From Streptomyces sp. NRRL WC-3618 (GTDB lineage: Bacteria; Actinomycetota; Actinomycetes; Streptomycetales; Streptomycetaceae), in contig NZ_LGDW01000088.1 in assembly GCF_001280005.1 (NCBI RefSeq), forward strand, positions 1 through 13,452: DNA of 13,452 nucleotides, in the 5' to 3' direction. A model generated the notes under the pieces. It searched no databases and was not told the origin of the DNA. It saw only the letters and a list, made by a program, of their open reading frames with translations. How positions within the stretch are numbered: the stretch's first letter is position 1; every line of letters begins with the position of its first letter. Positions 1-7,231 of the stretch are shown here, in pieces. The translations under genes were made by a program, and so were the position numbers.

Positions 1-886
1 GGAAGGGGCGGGTGGGGTCGAGGGGCGCTCCGGTGGGCATCCCGCGCTCCGGAAGCAGGAGTGCCAGGTGCTCGTACACCTCCTGCGCGGAGGCGGGCCG
101 GTGTTGCGGGTCCTTGGCGAGCAGCCGCAGGACGAGCGCTTCCAGCGCCTCGGGCACCTCGGGTCTCAGCCGGCGCACGGGCAGCGGCGGCTCGTAAAGG
201 TGCCGGTGGAGCACTCCGAGGGCTGTCGAGCCGGAGAACGGCACGTCTCCGCTGAGGAGTTCGTGGAGGAGTACGCCGAGTGCGTACAGGTCCGTGTAGG
301 GGCCGACGACGCCGCCCATCGCCTGTTCGGGGGCCATGTAGGCGGGCGAGCCGATGGGGGAACCGGTGTGGGTGAGGCGGGTCGTGTCCGTGTCCATCAC
401 GGAGGCGACGCCCAGGTCGAGGACGGTGACCGTGCCGTCCTGCTTCACCATCACGTTGCGCGGCTTGAGGTCGCGGTGGACGATCGGCACGGCGTGCACG
501 GCGCTCAGTACGGCGCACAGTTGCGCGGCGACGGCGACCGCCCACTGCCAGGGGTACGGGTCGTGTTCGGTGAGGTGGTCGGAGAGGTCGGCGCCGTCGA
601 CGTACTGCATGACGAGGAACAGTTCCTCGCCCTCGCTGCCCGCGTCGTGCACGGTGACGAGGCCGGGGTGGTCGACCTGTGCGGTCACCCGGCACTCGCG
701 TACGAAGCGGCGGCGCAGTTCGTCCGCCTCCTGGCCGGCGACCTTGTCCGGGCGCAGCAGCTTGACGGCGACGCGCCGGTCGAGCCGCTGGTCGTACGCC
801 GTCCACACCTGGCCCATGCCGCCCTGGCCGATGAGCGTGGACAGTTCGTACCGGTCGGCGATGACGCGTCCCGTGGCCAGGCTCAC
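1..886 (-). CDS. Hanks-type serine/threonine protein kinase, C-terminal part cut by window edge
   Basis: It phosphorylates Ser/Thr residues of target proteins with ATP. Reading from GTG at 886, about 295 codons are visible without a stop before the left edge. The motifs come in canonical order: Gly-rich loop GQGGMGQV (about residues 20-27), ATP-anchoring Lys in VAVK (42), alpha-C Glu (64), catalytic loop HRDLKPRN (137-144), metal-binding DLG (157-159, in place of the usual DFG) and GSPAYMAPE (179-187). The kinase domain ends near residue 275, and a Pro/Thr-rich linker begins at the edge. Whether a transmembrane segment and sensor domain follow cannot be seen. The GTG start overlaps the stop of the upstream membrane-protein gene as GTGA, so the two are very probably translated together. 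The catalytic set is complete, so an active kinase is expected. Confidence 0.95.
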   Translation of the reverse strand, partial: MSLATGRVIADRYELSTLIGQGGMGQVWTAYDQRLDRRVAVKLLRPDKVAGQEADELRRRFVRECRVTAQVDHPGLVTVHDAGSEGEELFLVMQYVDGADLSDHLTEHDPYPWQWAVAVAAQLCAVLSAVHAVPIVHRDLKPRNVMVKQDGTVTVLDLGVASVMDTDTTRLTHTGSPIGSPAYMAPEQAMGGVVGPYTDLYALGVLLHELLSGDVPFSGSTALGVLHRHLYEPPLPVRRLRPEVPEALEALVLRLLAKDPQHRPASAQEVYEHLALLLPERGMPTGAPLDPTRPF

Positions 887-1536
887 CGTCCGCCCTCGCG
901 GTCGCCGTCACCGTTGTGGCTGCCGCTGCCGGTCCCATTGCCGCTACCGCTGCCGCTGCCGTTGCTGTCGTGCTTGCGCAGGTAGTCGCTGAGCTCGTCG
1001 AGTTCGGCGCGGACCTGGTCGATACGGGCGGGCGCGGGGCGCTGCGGCGGGGGCGGTACGGGGCCGTGCGAGACGGGTGGCGGGGGGATCGGCGTGCCGG
1101 GCATGGGGGGCTGCGGCCCGGACCGCATGTTCGAGTACGGCGACGGGGGCGGGTACCCGTACCCGGCGGGCACGGTCGCGGCCTGGGGCGGCGCGTAACC
1201 GGCGTACGGGCTCTGCCGGTTGTTGGGCCGTATGTCCATGACCAGGAAGTAGATGCCGGCGACGGCGCCCAGGAGCAGCACGACGGCGAGGGCGGTGTCG
1301 CTCCTGGGGTCGCTCTCCGGCACCGTGCCGATCACCGCGAAGCACGCGACGGACACCGGCAGACTCGCCCAGGCCGCCGTCCAGTTGAACCACCGGCCAC
1401 GCAGGAGGGCGACCCGGAACAGCGGCACGCACGCCAGGATGCCGCACGAGAGGAACGCGGTGATGGTGAACAGCACTCGCAGGGCGATGACGGTGCCCGC
1501 ACTGCGGGGCGGGGACGGCGCGCCGGGGCCGTACAT
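883..1536 (-). CDS. Small membrane protein with Pro/Gly-rich tail, coupled to the kinase gene
   Basis: The family was not recognised. The 217-residue product has three hydrophobic segments in its first half (about residues 15-40, 50-70 and 80-105). Then comes a Pro/Tyr/Gly-rich stretch, a short charged helix (ARIDQVRAELDELSDYLRK), and a low-complexity Gly/Ser/Asn end. The start at 1536 is preferred because AGGAG lies 5 nt upstream; an in-frame ATG at 1563 would add nine residues without such a site. The stop overlaps the kinase start by four bases, indicating one transcript and coupled translation. Location next to a kinase suggests a membrane partner or substrate, but this is inference. The low-complexity C-terminus is encoded by short imperfect repeats around 905-965. 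Confidence 0.8.
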   Translation of the reverse strand: MYGPGAPSPPRSAGTVIALRVLFTITAFLSCGILACVPLFRVALLRGRWFNWTAAWASLPVSVACFAVIGTVPESDPRSDTALAVVLLLGAVAGIYFLVMDIRPNNRQSPYAGYAPPQAATVPAGYGYPPPSPYSNMRSGPQPPMPGTPIPPPPVSHGPVPPPPQRPAPARIDQVRAELDELSDYLRKHDSNGSGSGSGNGTGSGSHNGDGDREGGR

Positions 1537-1586
1537 GACTGCTCCTGGACCGGGTGATGCCAACAGGGGACGGACTGACGAGTGGC

Positions 1587-1632
1587 AGGTTCGATGTCGA
1601 AGTTCGGGATCAAGATTCGATGTCGAGGTTCG
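1587..1632 (-). promoter_or_regulatory. Pair of operator-like direct repeats upstream of the membrane protein-kinase operon
   Basis: Two 20-nt direct repeats (1587-1606 and 1613-1632, 18 of 20 matching) recur with a 26-nt period, about 50 nt before the start codon at 1536. Each contains the near-palindrome TTCGA-TG-TCGA. A TATACG hexamer lies just upstream on the minus strand (around 1634-1639). The arrangement looks like a tandem regulator-binding site in the promoter or leader of the operon. No regulator can be named from the sequence. Confidence 0.4.
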
Positions 1633-1891
1633 AGCGTATAGCCCGACACCGACAACAGGTCCGGGTTGTACCGAACCGTTGTCGACCTGACCACGGCTCG
1701 TGAGCCGTCGTCGTCCAGGAGTTCGATGACGGGCAGGGAACGCACCACCCCCGGCTGCCTGGACGCGCTGGGCGCCCGAGCCGGGCTCAGGCGCCGCCGG
1801 TCAGAAGCTGTGTCACATCCTCTCTTCGCAGGTCACGGTGGTGTGGAGGGCAGTAGTGATCCCGTTTGCCGTTCGGTTGAGCGTCGATGGT

Positions 1892-1908
1892 CGCCGTTTC
1901 CAACGGCG
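1892..1908. terminator. Hairpin downstream of transposase remnant
   Basis: A perfect 7-bp stem (CGCCGTT / AACGGCG) closes a 3-nt loop. It starts 16 nt beyond the stop codon of the transposase remnant on the minus strand, where a terminator or an insertion-sequence end would lie. There is no U-tract, which is common for actinomycete terminators. Confidence 0.35.
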
Positions 1909-1923
1909 GAGGCGCGTTGGTCT

Positions 1924-2130
1924 TCAGGCGGTTGCGAGGGTGGCCGGCAGTACCTCGGTCTGGCGGCGGGGGCGGGCCAGGCGACGCGACATGAGGGTGA
2001 TGAAGGCCCACTGGATGTGGGCTTCCGCGTGGGACATCAGGCGCTCGTCATCCCGTGCGTTGCGCCGGGCCCGCATCGTCCACGAATTCGACCGCTCCAC
2101 CACCCACCTCTTCGGTAGCAGGACGTGGGG
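1924..2130 (-). pseudogene. IS5-type DDE transposase, C-terminal remnant
   Basis: Translation of the minus strand gives 68 codons running [20 protein letters not shown] and on through NARDDERL and [13 protein letters not shown] to a natural stop at 1924-1926. This is the C-terminal signature of IS5-type DDE transposases in actinomycetes: the PKRWVVER segment carries the last catalytic Glu and is followed by an RNARDDE helix. An in-frame TGA at 2131-2133 lies just before it. None of the three minus-strand frames further upstream gives recognisable transposase, so the N-terminal and central parts are gone. It cannot encode an active enzyme. Terminal inverted repeats of the original element were not identified. 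Confidence 0.75.
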
Positions 2131-2265
2131 TCAGTAAGCGGCGGTCCGGATGCGCATCTCGTCCTGGCGAGCGGACCGGGGTCCTCCAGGCCGCCGTACC
2201 GGCTGATGGAGCGGAGGTGCCGCTCGTCCTGCACGCCGTGTGAGCATCCGTTCGGGGGGCAGGCC

Positions 2266-2643
2266 TCAGTCCGAGTCCTCCTTCCTCCTGAGCTCGGCCA
2301 GCTCGTCGAAAGTACGGATCAGGACTGCGCGTCGCTCGTCCTTGTAACCCGATGAGGGCGTCAAGGCGTCGATGCGGCCCTCCCATACCGCCATGAACGT
2401 CTTCTTCCACCCCGCGACCACCTCGGCCTCGGGCAGCGACGCCCCCACGTACCCCTGCCGCGCCAGAAGGCTCAGCAGCTCCAGGTTGGCCGGCACCGCA
2501 ATTCCCCAGTACTCGTCGGGCTCGATCTCGACCGGGTCGCCGGCCATCGCGTCCGCCACCTCGGTGATGAGCCGGTCCGTGAGGATCGACAGGTGGTCTG
2601 CGGCCGTGTCGCTGTCGAAGTTGCCGGTTCCCCAGTCGCCCAT
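2266..2643 (-). CDS. DUF4259-type protein
   Basis: The 125-residue product begins MGDWGTGNFDSDTAADHL, the W-G-x-G-x-F-D-x-D-x-A-x-D motif that opens DUF4259 proteins, whose function is unknown. It has no signal peptide or membrane segment and is acidic and probably cytoplasmic. The start at 2643 is chosen because this motif is N-terminal in the family and GAGG lies 6 nt upstream. A longer in-frame version from 2808 has atypical composition and is unlikely. The charged C-terminus (ELAELRRKEDSD) is complete. It lies in the same direction as the acetyltransferase remnant upstream, separated by about 185 nt that contains an operator-like dyad, so it probably has its own promoter. Confidence 0.75.
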   Translation of the reverse strand: MGDWGTGNFDSDTAADHLSILTDRLITEVADAMAGDPVEIEPDEYWGIAVPANLELLSLLARQGYVGASLPEAEVVAGWKKTFMAVWEGRIDALTPSSGYKDERRAVLIRTFDELAELRRKEDSD

Positions 2644-2677
2644 GGGTTTCCTCTGTTGGTTGGGTCGGTACGCACGA

Positions 2678-2701
2678 GTTGTATCAGCGCGTACTGACAA
2701 C
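2678..2701. promoter_or_regulatory. Operator-like imperfect dyad upstream of the DUF4259 gene
   Basis: GTTG-TA-TCAG and CTGA-CAAC form an inverted repeat around CGCGTA, about 35-60 nt upstream of the start at 2643. This position suits a promoter-overlapping operator, but no -35/-10 pair could be fixed with confidence. Confidence 0.25.
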
Positions 2702-2827
2702 CGGACCGCACAGAGGTGCGGCAGGCAGGGATGCCCGGAACGACGTGGACAGGTCTCATGTGTCAGAGCCGGTAGTCGCCCGTCGGCCATCTTCCCGCCG
2801 CTTGGCATGCCCGGATCAGGAACAAGC

Positions 2828-3576
2828 TCACAGGGTGTGCCGCATCCAGACGTTGGGCTCGACGTAGACCCCGAACCCGTGTTCCAGGTCGCACCGCACC
2901 GGTGCCAGCGCGCCGGGCACCTCCACCTCGCCGTCGCGGTCGAAGGGGAGGCCCGTCCAGGCGCGCCACTCCTCCAGCGAGGCCGCGACGCACATCGACG
3001 CCGGTGCCATGGCGACGATCGTGGCGCCCGCGCGGTCGTGCACGCGCAGCCAGGGGTCGTGGGGCAGCCCGTCCTCGCGGACCCGGTACGCGTACTCGGC
3101 GATCGGCGTCCTCGGTTCCAGGTGCTTGGCGCTCGGCCGGACCGGGGCCACGACCTCGCGGAAACCGTGGGCGGCGGCGTTGTCCCGCATCGCCGCGAGC
3201 ATACGGCCGGACAGTCCGGTGCCCTGGGCCTGCGGGGAGACGACGATCGAGATCGCGCTCACCGTGTCCGGACGGGTACCGGCGCGCAGGTCCTGGAACG
3301 CCCACACCAGGACCTGTCCCAGCCCCGGGCGGGCAGTTCACCGCCGCCGCGCCCCTCGGCCGCGAGCGCGAAGGGCACGCTGTAGGCGTGGGCGACGATC
3401 TCGCCCCGCTCGTCCTCGGCGAACAGGACGTGCTCGGGGAGCTCAGTGGCGATCCGGTCGTAGTGGGCGTTGCCCGTGAAGTCGTGCTGCATCAACTCGG
3501 GCCAGGCGTCGGGCATTTCGACGACCCGGCGATACATCTCGGGGCGCTCGGCGAGGGACGAGACCTTCAACTCCAT
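2828..3576 (-). pseudogene. GNAT-family N-acetyltransferase, interrupted by a frameshift
   Basis: Two overlapping frames together make one protein of about 249 residues. The N-terminal part (ATG at 3576, MELKVSSLAERPEMYRRVVE) runs to about residue 87 (ARGWD) near 3316. The next frame then continues as QVLVWAFQDL, passes the acetyl-CoA-binding loop VSPQAQGTGLSGRML and ends at 2828. The GNAT fold (acetyl transfer from acetyl-CoA to an amine) is supported by this Q-x-x-G-x-G loop and by the preceding strand VSAISIVV. One missing base at about 3311-3316 explains the break. Without it the first frame continues into an unrelated Arg-rich tail, so the product lacks the cofactor site. The ribosome binding site is weak (GGAGAG, 13 nt upstream). 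It is either a recent pseudogene or a sequencing error. Confidence 0.8.
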
Positions 3577-3660
3577 GGGCGAAACGGTACTCTCCGGCCC
3601 GGCCGACCCGTCCGGCGTTTGAGGCCAAGGCCCGGCCCGTTCAAGGGACTTCGGGCGAGG

Positions 3661-3685
3661 GCGGGGGCGGTGATGTCGCCCCCGC
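3661..3685. other. 9-bp hairpin between divergent genes
   Basis: GCGGGGGCG and CGCCCCCGC form a perfect stem around a 7-nt loop in the divergent region between the acetyltransferase and the serine protease. The position is not that of a terminator for either intact neighbour, so it may be regulatory or incidental to the base composition. Confidence 0.3.
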
Positions 3686-3763
3686 GCCGCCTCACCCGCG
3701 ACTGAAAGACGGACCTTGCCCTCCTGCCCCCCAACACCAACAATGTGCATGCCAATTGCGGGT

Positions 3764-3782
3764 GGCCGGAAGGTTTCCGGTC
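3764..3782. promoter_or_regulatory. Dyad in the serine protease upstream region
   Basis: CCGGAA-GGT-TTCCGG (core 3766-3780, extendable by a G-T and a G-C pair) lies about 28 nt before the GTG start of the protease. It could be an operator or a leader hairpin. Confidence 0.3.
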
Positions 3783-3809
3783 GCCTTTTCGAATGAGGGG
3801 ACCCCCCAC

Positions 3810-4628
3810 GTGAGAATGCCTCTCGCCGCCGCGATCGTCGCCCTGGTCGTCGCCGGAGCGGTCACCGCGCCCGTGGCCGCGGCGGCCGAGCCGACGCTCC
3901 AGGCCGTCAGCCTCGCCGGCACGGTGGCGCTCAGCAACTGCTCCGGCTCGCTCGTCCGCTTCCCGAACTCCGTGGACACCGACCCGGCGCTGGTGCTTTC
4001 CAACGGCCACTGCAGCAGCCTCATGGACCCGGGGTTGGTCATCACCAACCGGCCGGCCAACCGGCCGTTCAGCCTGCTCGACTCCTCAGGCGCCCAGGTC
4101 GCCACGCTGAAGGCCGAGAAGCTGGCGTACGGGACGATGACCGACACGGACGTGGCGATCTACCAGCTCACCACCACCTACGCGGCGATCAAGAGCTCGT
4201 ACGGGGTGTCGGCGCTGACCGTGCGGGACACGCACCCGACCGCCGGCACCGCCGTCACCGTGGCGTCCGGCGCCTGGAAGAAGTTGTTCGACTGCAACAT
4301 CGACGCGTTCGTCCACCGCCTCAAGGAGGGCAAGTGGACCTGGAAGGACTCGGTCCGCTACACCTCCGCCTGCCAGACCGCCGGCGGCACCTCCGGCTCT
4401 CCGGTGATCGACCGGTCCACCGGTGAGATCGTCGCCGTCCACAACACCGGCAACGAGAACGGCGCCTCCTGCACGCTGGACAACCCCTGCGAGGTGGACC
4501 AGCAGGGCAACGTCACCGTTCACACGGGCATCAACTACGGCCAGCAGACCTACCAGATCCCGGCCTGCTTCACGACCGGCAACCAGCTGGACCTGAACGC
4601 CGCCGGGTGCACCCTGCCGAAGCCGTAG
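3810..4628 (+). CDS. Secreted trypsin-like serine protease
   Basis: This 272-residue endopeptidase has the chymotrypsin fold and is exported by Sec. Residues 1-26 form a signal peptide (short basic start, hydrophobic core AAAIVALVVAGAVTAPVAAA, cleavage near AAA-AEP). The catalytic triad is His67 in SNGHC, Asp114 in DTDVAIYQL and Ser195 in GGTSGSPVID, all present. Cys pairs such as those in SNCSG, NGHC, FDCN and SACQT are consistent with disulfides in a secreted enzyme. GTG at 3810 is taken as the start because GAGGGG lies 9 nt upstream and the signal peptide then begins immediately; ATG at 3816 is an alternative. The frame is open upstream to 3756 but lacks secretory character there. It faces the metalloprotease gene across a shared hairpin. 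The substrate is unknown. Confidence 0.92.
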   Translation: MRMPLAAAIVALVVAGAVTAPVAAAAEPTLQAVSLAGTVALSNCSGSLVRFPNSVDTDPALVLSNGHCSSLMDPGLVITNRPANRPFSLLDSSGAQVATLKAEKLAYGTMTDTDVAIYQLTTTYAAIKSSYGVSALTVRDTHPTAGTAVTVASGAWKKLFDCNIDAFVHRLKEGKWTWKDSVRYTSACQTAGGTSGSPVIDRSTGEIVAVHNTGNENGASCTLDNPCEVDQQGNVTVHTGINYGQQTYQIPACFTTGNQLDLNAAGCTLPKP

Positions 4629-4640
4629 CGCTCCGGCTGT

Positions 4641-4678
4641 CGGCCGCTGCGGTTCCCGGCCCGGGGTCGCAGCGGCCG
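4641..4678. terminator. Bidirectional terminator between convergent protease genes
   Basis: A perfect 11-bp stem (CGGCCGCTGCG / CGCAGCGGCCG) encloses a 16-nt loop that is itself GC-rich and partly self-complementary. It starts 13 nt after the stop of the serine protease and lies about 60 nt beyond the stop of the metalloprotease, so it could serve both transcripts. Confidence 0.65.
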
Positions 4679-4736
4679 CGTGAGCATGGCCGTCGTCACG
4701 CGGGACCGTCGTGACGCGGCCGGCGCGGGATGCCGC

Positions 4737-6392
4737 TCAGTTCACGTTGACCGCGCTCCAGGCCGCCGCCACCGTGTCGTACTCCATGCTGCCCGCGCCG
4801 TAGAGGTCGCGGGTGGCGTTCAGGGTGGCCGTCCTCGCTCCGGCGTAGTTCGTCGTGGACGTCATGTAGACGGTCAGAGCGCGGTACCAGATCGCGCCGA
4901 GCTTGGCGCGGCCGATGCCGGTGACGGTCGAGCGGTTGTACGTCGGGGAGTTGTAGGTGACCCCGTTGATCGTCTTCGCGCCGCTGCCCTCCGCGAGGAG
5001 GTAGGCGAAGTGGTTGGCGACGCCGGACGAGAGGTGGACGCTGAGTTTGCCGACCGTAGGGCTCCAGTAGTCCGCGGAGCTGCCGTCCTTGCTCGGCTTG
5101 TCCAGGTAGCGCAGGGCATCCTGCCCGAGGCCGGAGCGGACGACCTTCTCGCCGATCAGATAGTCGCCGGTGTCCTGTGCGTTCCCCGCGTAGAACTCGA
5201 CGAGCGTTCCGAAGATGTCGGACGTCGCCTCGTTCAGGCCGCCGGACTCGCCCGAATAGACCAGTCTCGCGGTGGTCGACGTCACGCCGTGGGACATCTC
5301 GTGGGCGGCCACGTCCAGCCCGGCCATCGGCCCGAAACTGGTGCCGTCGCCGTCGCCGTAGGTCATGCAGAAGCAGCTGTCGGTCCAGTAGGCGTTGCTG
5401 TAATTGTTGCCGTAATGGACGCGGTTGTAGGAGCCCCTGCCGTCGTTGGCGATGCCGTTGCGGCCGTGGACGTCCTTGAAGTAGTCCCAGGTCATGGCGC
5501 TGCCGTACTGGGCATCGACGGCGACTGTCGAGCGGTCGGCGGTCGTGCCCGTACCCCAGTGGTTGTCGTCGTCGGTGAAGAGGGTCACGGGGACGCGGCT
5601 GCTGCAGGTACCGCCACCGCACACGTCGGTCTTGTCGGCCGCGTCAGCGGTGTAGGTGTTGCCGCGTGTGGGGTCCTTGAGCTGATAGGTCGATCCCGAG
5701 AGGGTCGTCTCCAGCGGGAGCGTGCCGCTGTACAGGGACTTGCCGTCGCCGGTGGCCGTCTCCATGGTGTCCCAGGCATCGATCCGGGCGCCCGTACGGG
5801 CATCGGTCAGCACGGTGCGGGCGACGGGGTTGCCGAGCGGGTCCAAGGCGGTGGTGTCCGTGCGCCAGGCCAGTCTCGGGGCACCGTGCAGGGCGTCGAC
5901 GACGAGCTGCGGCCTGGCCTTCACCTGCTTCAGCGCGTCACCCGGGTTGGCCGCGCGCAGCGTGCCCACAGCGACGTCGGCCGCCTTGAGGGCCGGCACC
6001 CTGGGGGTGGTGCTCGGCAGCGAGATCGCCGCCCCCGTCGCCCGATCAGCGCTGCGGTAGGCGCCGTCGGGGGCCAGGTGGAGGACGAAATCGCCTCCGA
6101 GTACGGGGAGTTGGCGGTAGGTACGGTCGTAGCGGACGTGCTGGGCGCCGTCCTGGTCCACGATGACGTCCCTGACGGAGGCGTCCTGCGCGGTGGTGAG
6201 GCCCAGGGACGCGGCCCGGTCGGCGAGGACCCTCGCCGCGTTGTCGAGCGCGAGGGCACGGGTCGGGCTGTCGGCCGTGTCGGCGGCGGCGCCGGCAGCT
6301 GGGGAGAGTAAGCCGGCCAGAAGGGTGGCGGTGGTGGCGATACCGGCGGTGGCGCACCGGGCACCACGGACGTTCTGCCGTATCCGACTCAT
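4737..6392 (-). CDS. Secreted thermolysin-like M4 zinc metalloprotease
   Basis: This zinc endopeptidase precursor has 551 residues from ATG at 6392. The order is a signal peptide with hydrophobic core (ATAGIATTATLLAGLLSPAAGAAA, in two parts around residues 15-38), an FTP/PepSY-type inhibitory propeptide (about 45-250), then the M4 catalytic domain. Zinc ligands lie in HEMSH (His364, catalytic Glu365, His368) and in GGLNEATSD (Glu388). The acid-stabilising His is in SVHLSSG (His453). A complete C-terminal M4 domain ends VAAAWSAVNVN. The propeptide would keep it inactive until autocleavage outside the cell. The start is chosen because residues upstream (Pro/Arg-rich) are not secretory; the ribosome site is weak (AGAAG 6 nt upstream, with a better AGGAG 13 nt upstream). 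Confidence 0.94.
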   Translation of the reverse strand: MSRIRQNVRGARCATAGIATTATLLAGLLSPAAGAAADTADSPTRALALDNAARVLADRAASLGLTTAQDASVRDVIVDQDGAQHVRYDRTYRQLPVLGGDFVLHLAPDGAYRSADRATGAAISLPSTTPRVPALKAADVAVGTLRAANPGDALKQVKARPQLVVDALHGAPRLAWRTDTTALDPLGNPVARTVLTDARTGARIDAWDTMETATGDGKSLYSGTLPLETTLSGSTYQLKDPTRGNTYTADAADKTDVCGGGTCSSRVPVTLFTDDDNHWGTGTTADRSTVAVDAQYGSAMTWDYFKDVHGRNGIANDGRGSYNRVHYGNNYSNAYWTDSCFCMTYGDGDGTSFGPMAGLDVAAHEMSHGVTSTTARLVYSGESGGLNEATSDIFGTLVEFYAGNAQDTGDYLIGEKVVRSGLGQDALRYLDKPSKDGSSADYWSPTVGKLSVHLSSGVANHFAYLLAEGSGAKTINGVTYNSPTYNRSTVTGIGRAKLGAIWYRALTVYMTSTTNYAGARTATLNATRDLYGAGSMEYDTVAAAWSAVNVN

Positions 6393-6622
6393 GAGGGTCT
6401 TCTGTCTCCTGGAGGCGGCGCCGCGGGGGCGCATGCGGGGGTGGGCACCGGGGGGGGTGGCACATGAAGGGGGATCGGGATGGGGACCCGGGGGTCGGCG
6501 CCGATCTCGTCCAGGCATTCAAGAGGACACAGCCCTGTCATGTCCACACCCTCCGCGCGGCAGCCCAAAGCCGGGCGCGGCCAAAACCCGCATACCTGAA
6601 GAACTGTGCGGCGAACGCCCAC
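6393..6622. other. Intergenic region upstream of the metalloprotease
   Basis: No gene is supported. The stretch contains G-runs, including one of at least eight at about 6450, and should hold the promoter of the metalloprotease reading leftward. No -35/-10 pair or riboswitch could be fixed. Confidence 0.4.
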
Positions 6623-7108
6623 TCAGCTCGCGTGGAACCGCGCGGGCGCCTCCGTGGGGTTGCCGCCGGTCGGCAGTTTCTCCCCGGCGCATCCCGACAG
6701 CACCTTCTTCATCGCGGCCTTCTCGTCCGCCGAGACCCACAGTTCGTACTTCTTCTTCACGGCGACCTGGTTGGCGACATACGCGCAGCGGTACGCCTTG
6801 TTCGGCGGCAGCCAGGTCGCCGTGTCGCCGTCGCCCTTGCTGCGGTTGGTGCTCGCGTCGACGGCACGCAGGTTGAGCGGATCGTTGGCCAGGGCTATGC
6901 GTTTGCTGGCGTCCCAGTACTTGGCGCCCTTCTGCCAGGCGTCCGAGAGCGCGACGATGTGGTCTATGTCCACCTCGCTGCGGCCTCGCGTGAACGCCAC
7001 CTCCTTGCCGCTGTAGGGGTCGGGCTTCAGTTCCCCGGCGGACACCTTGCAGCCTCCGCTGCGGAACCGCACGTCGGCCAGGTCGCGTTTGAGGATGTCG
7101 TCGCGGGT
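6623..7108 (-). pseudogene. DUF1524/HNH nuclease-family gene, C-terminal half severed by element insertion
   Basis: This half carries the catalytic core of a DUF1524 (GmrSD C-terminal type) HNH domain: VDIDHIVALSDAW with the metal-binding Asp-His, ALANDPLNL, and NRSKGDGDTATWLPPNKAYRC, followed by a conserved Cys near the end (SGCAG). The reading frame begins abruptly at the insertion point with TRDDILKRDLADVRFRSGGC. Going upstream, the element supplies ATA and then a TAG stop at 7112-7114. The missing N-terminal half is at 13320-13452. An internal GTG at 7072 might give a short product, but it would lack the signal peptide that the family usually has. Joined at the 7-bp core, the two halves are in frame. 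Confidence 0.9.
7102..7108. repeat. attL core (left element-host junction)
   Basis: CGCGGGT. Host HNH sequence lies to the left and element sequence TATCTACAT to the right. Together with 13320-13326 it is the longest exact match across the two junctions. The crossover is probably the first six bases. Confidence 0.85.
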
Positions 7109-7231
7109 TATCTACATCCCCCCATTCCTTGCGATTTACGTGAGTGACAGCCGTGTCCTCTCTTTGTGTCTCGCCGTTATCAGCCTCACCAAGAGGCACA
7201 TGAGCGACATGCTCGGACAGGAGATGGATCA
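7109..7231 (+). promoter_or_regulatory. Left-end leader of the element, upstream of the transposition operon
   Basis: These 123 nt between attL and the first recombinase gene must carry the promoter of the three-gene operon and recombinase binding sites. A second GTTATC, the same hexamer as at the junction, occurs at about 7176. The first recombinase has AGGAG at 7219-7223, 8 nt before its ATG. No clear promoter hexamers were identified. Confidence 0.4.

Larger units (their letters stand above)
1537..1923. other. Gene-poor stretch with regulatory repeats and dyads
   Basis: No convincing gene is seen here. The stretch holds the tandem 20-nt repeats, an 11-bp inverted repeat with one wobble mismatch at 1772-1794 (arms GCGCCCGAGCC and GGCTCAGGCGC), and a 7-bp hairpin at 1892-1908 just past the transposase remnant. 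Open frames in it have uneven composition and no plausible start. It is probably the 5' region of the kinase operon joined to decayed insertion-sequence DNA. Confidence 0.5.

Noticed and set aside
905..965. Short tandem repeats that might be a regulatory repeat array
   Set aside because: They are in-frame codons for the Gly/Ser/Asn low-complexity tail of the membrane protein.
68..985. Plus-strand open frame (305 codons) opposite the kinase
   Set aside because: The kinase motifs on the minus strand are unambiguous; this frame has only compositional openness and low-complexity Pro/Leu repeats.
1660..1748. Short minus-strand frame with SLPVIELLDDDG that could be a protein fragment
   Set aside because: The composition is suggestive for about 20 codons only, with no ribosome site, no recognised family and continuation into unrelated out-of-frame sequence of the next gene.
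1787..2011. 74-codon minus-strand frame across the transposase remnant end
   Set aside because: It is out of frame with the recognisable transposase C-terminus and is Pro/His-rich, so it is a shadow frame.
4680..6311. Long plus-strand open frame (543 codons) opposite the metalloprotease
   Set aside because: The minus strand encodes a complete M4 protease with all motifs; the opposite frame is a Val/Gly/Arg-rich by-product of high-GC codon bias.
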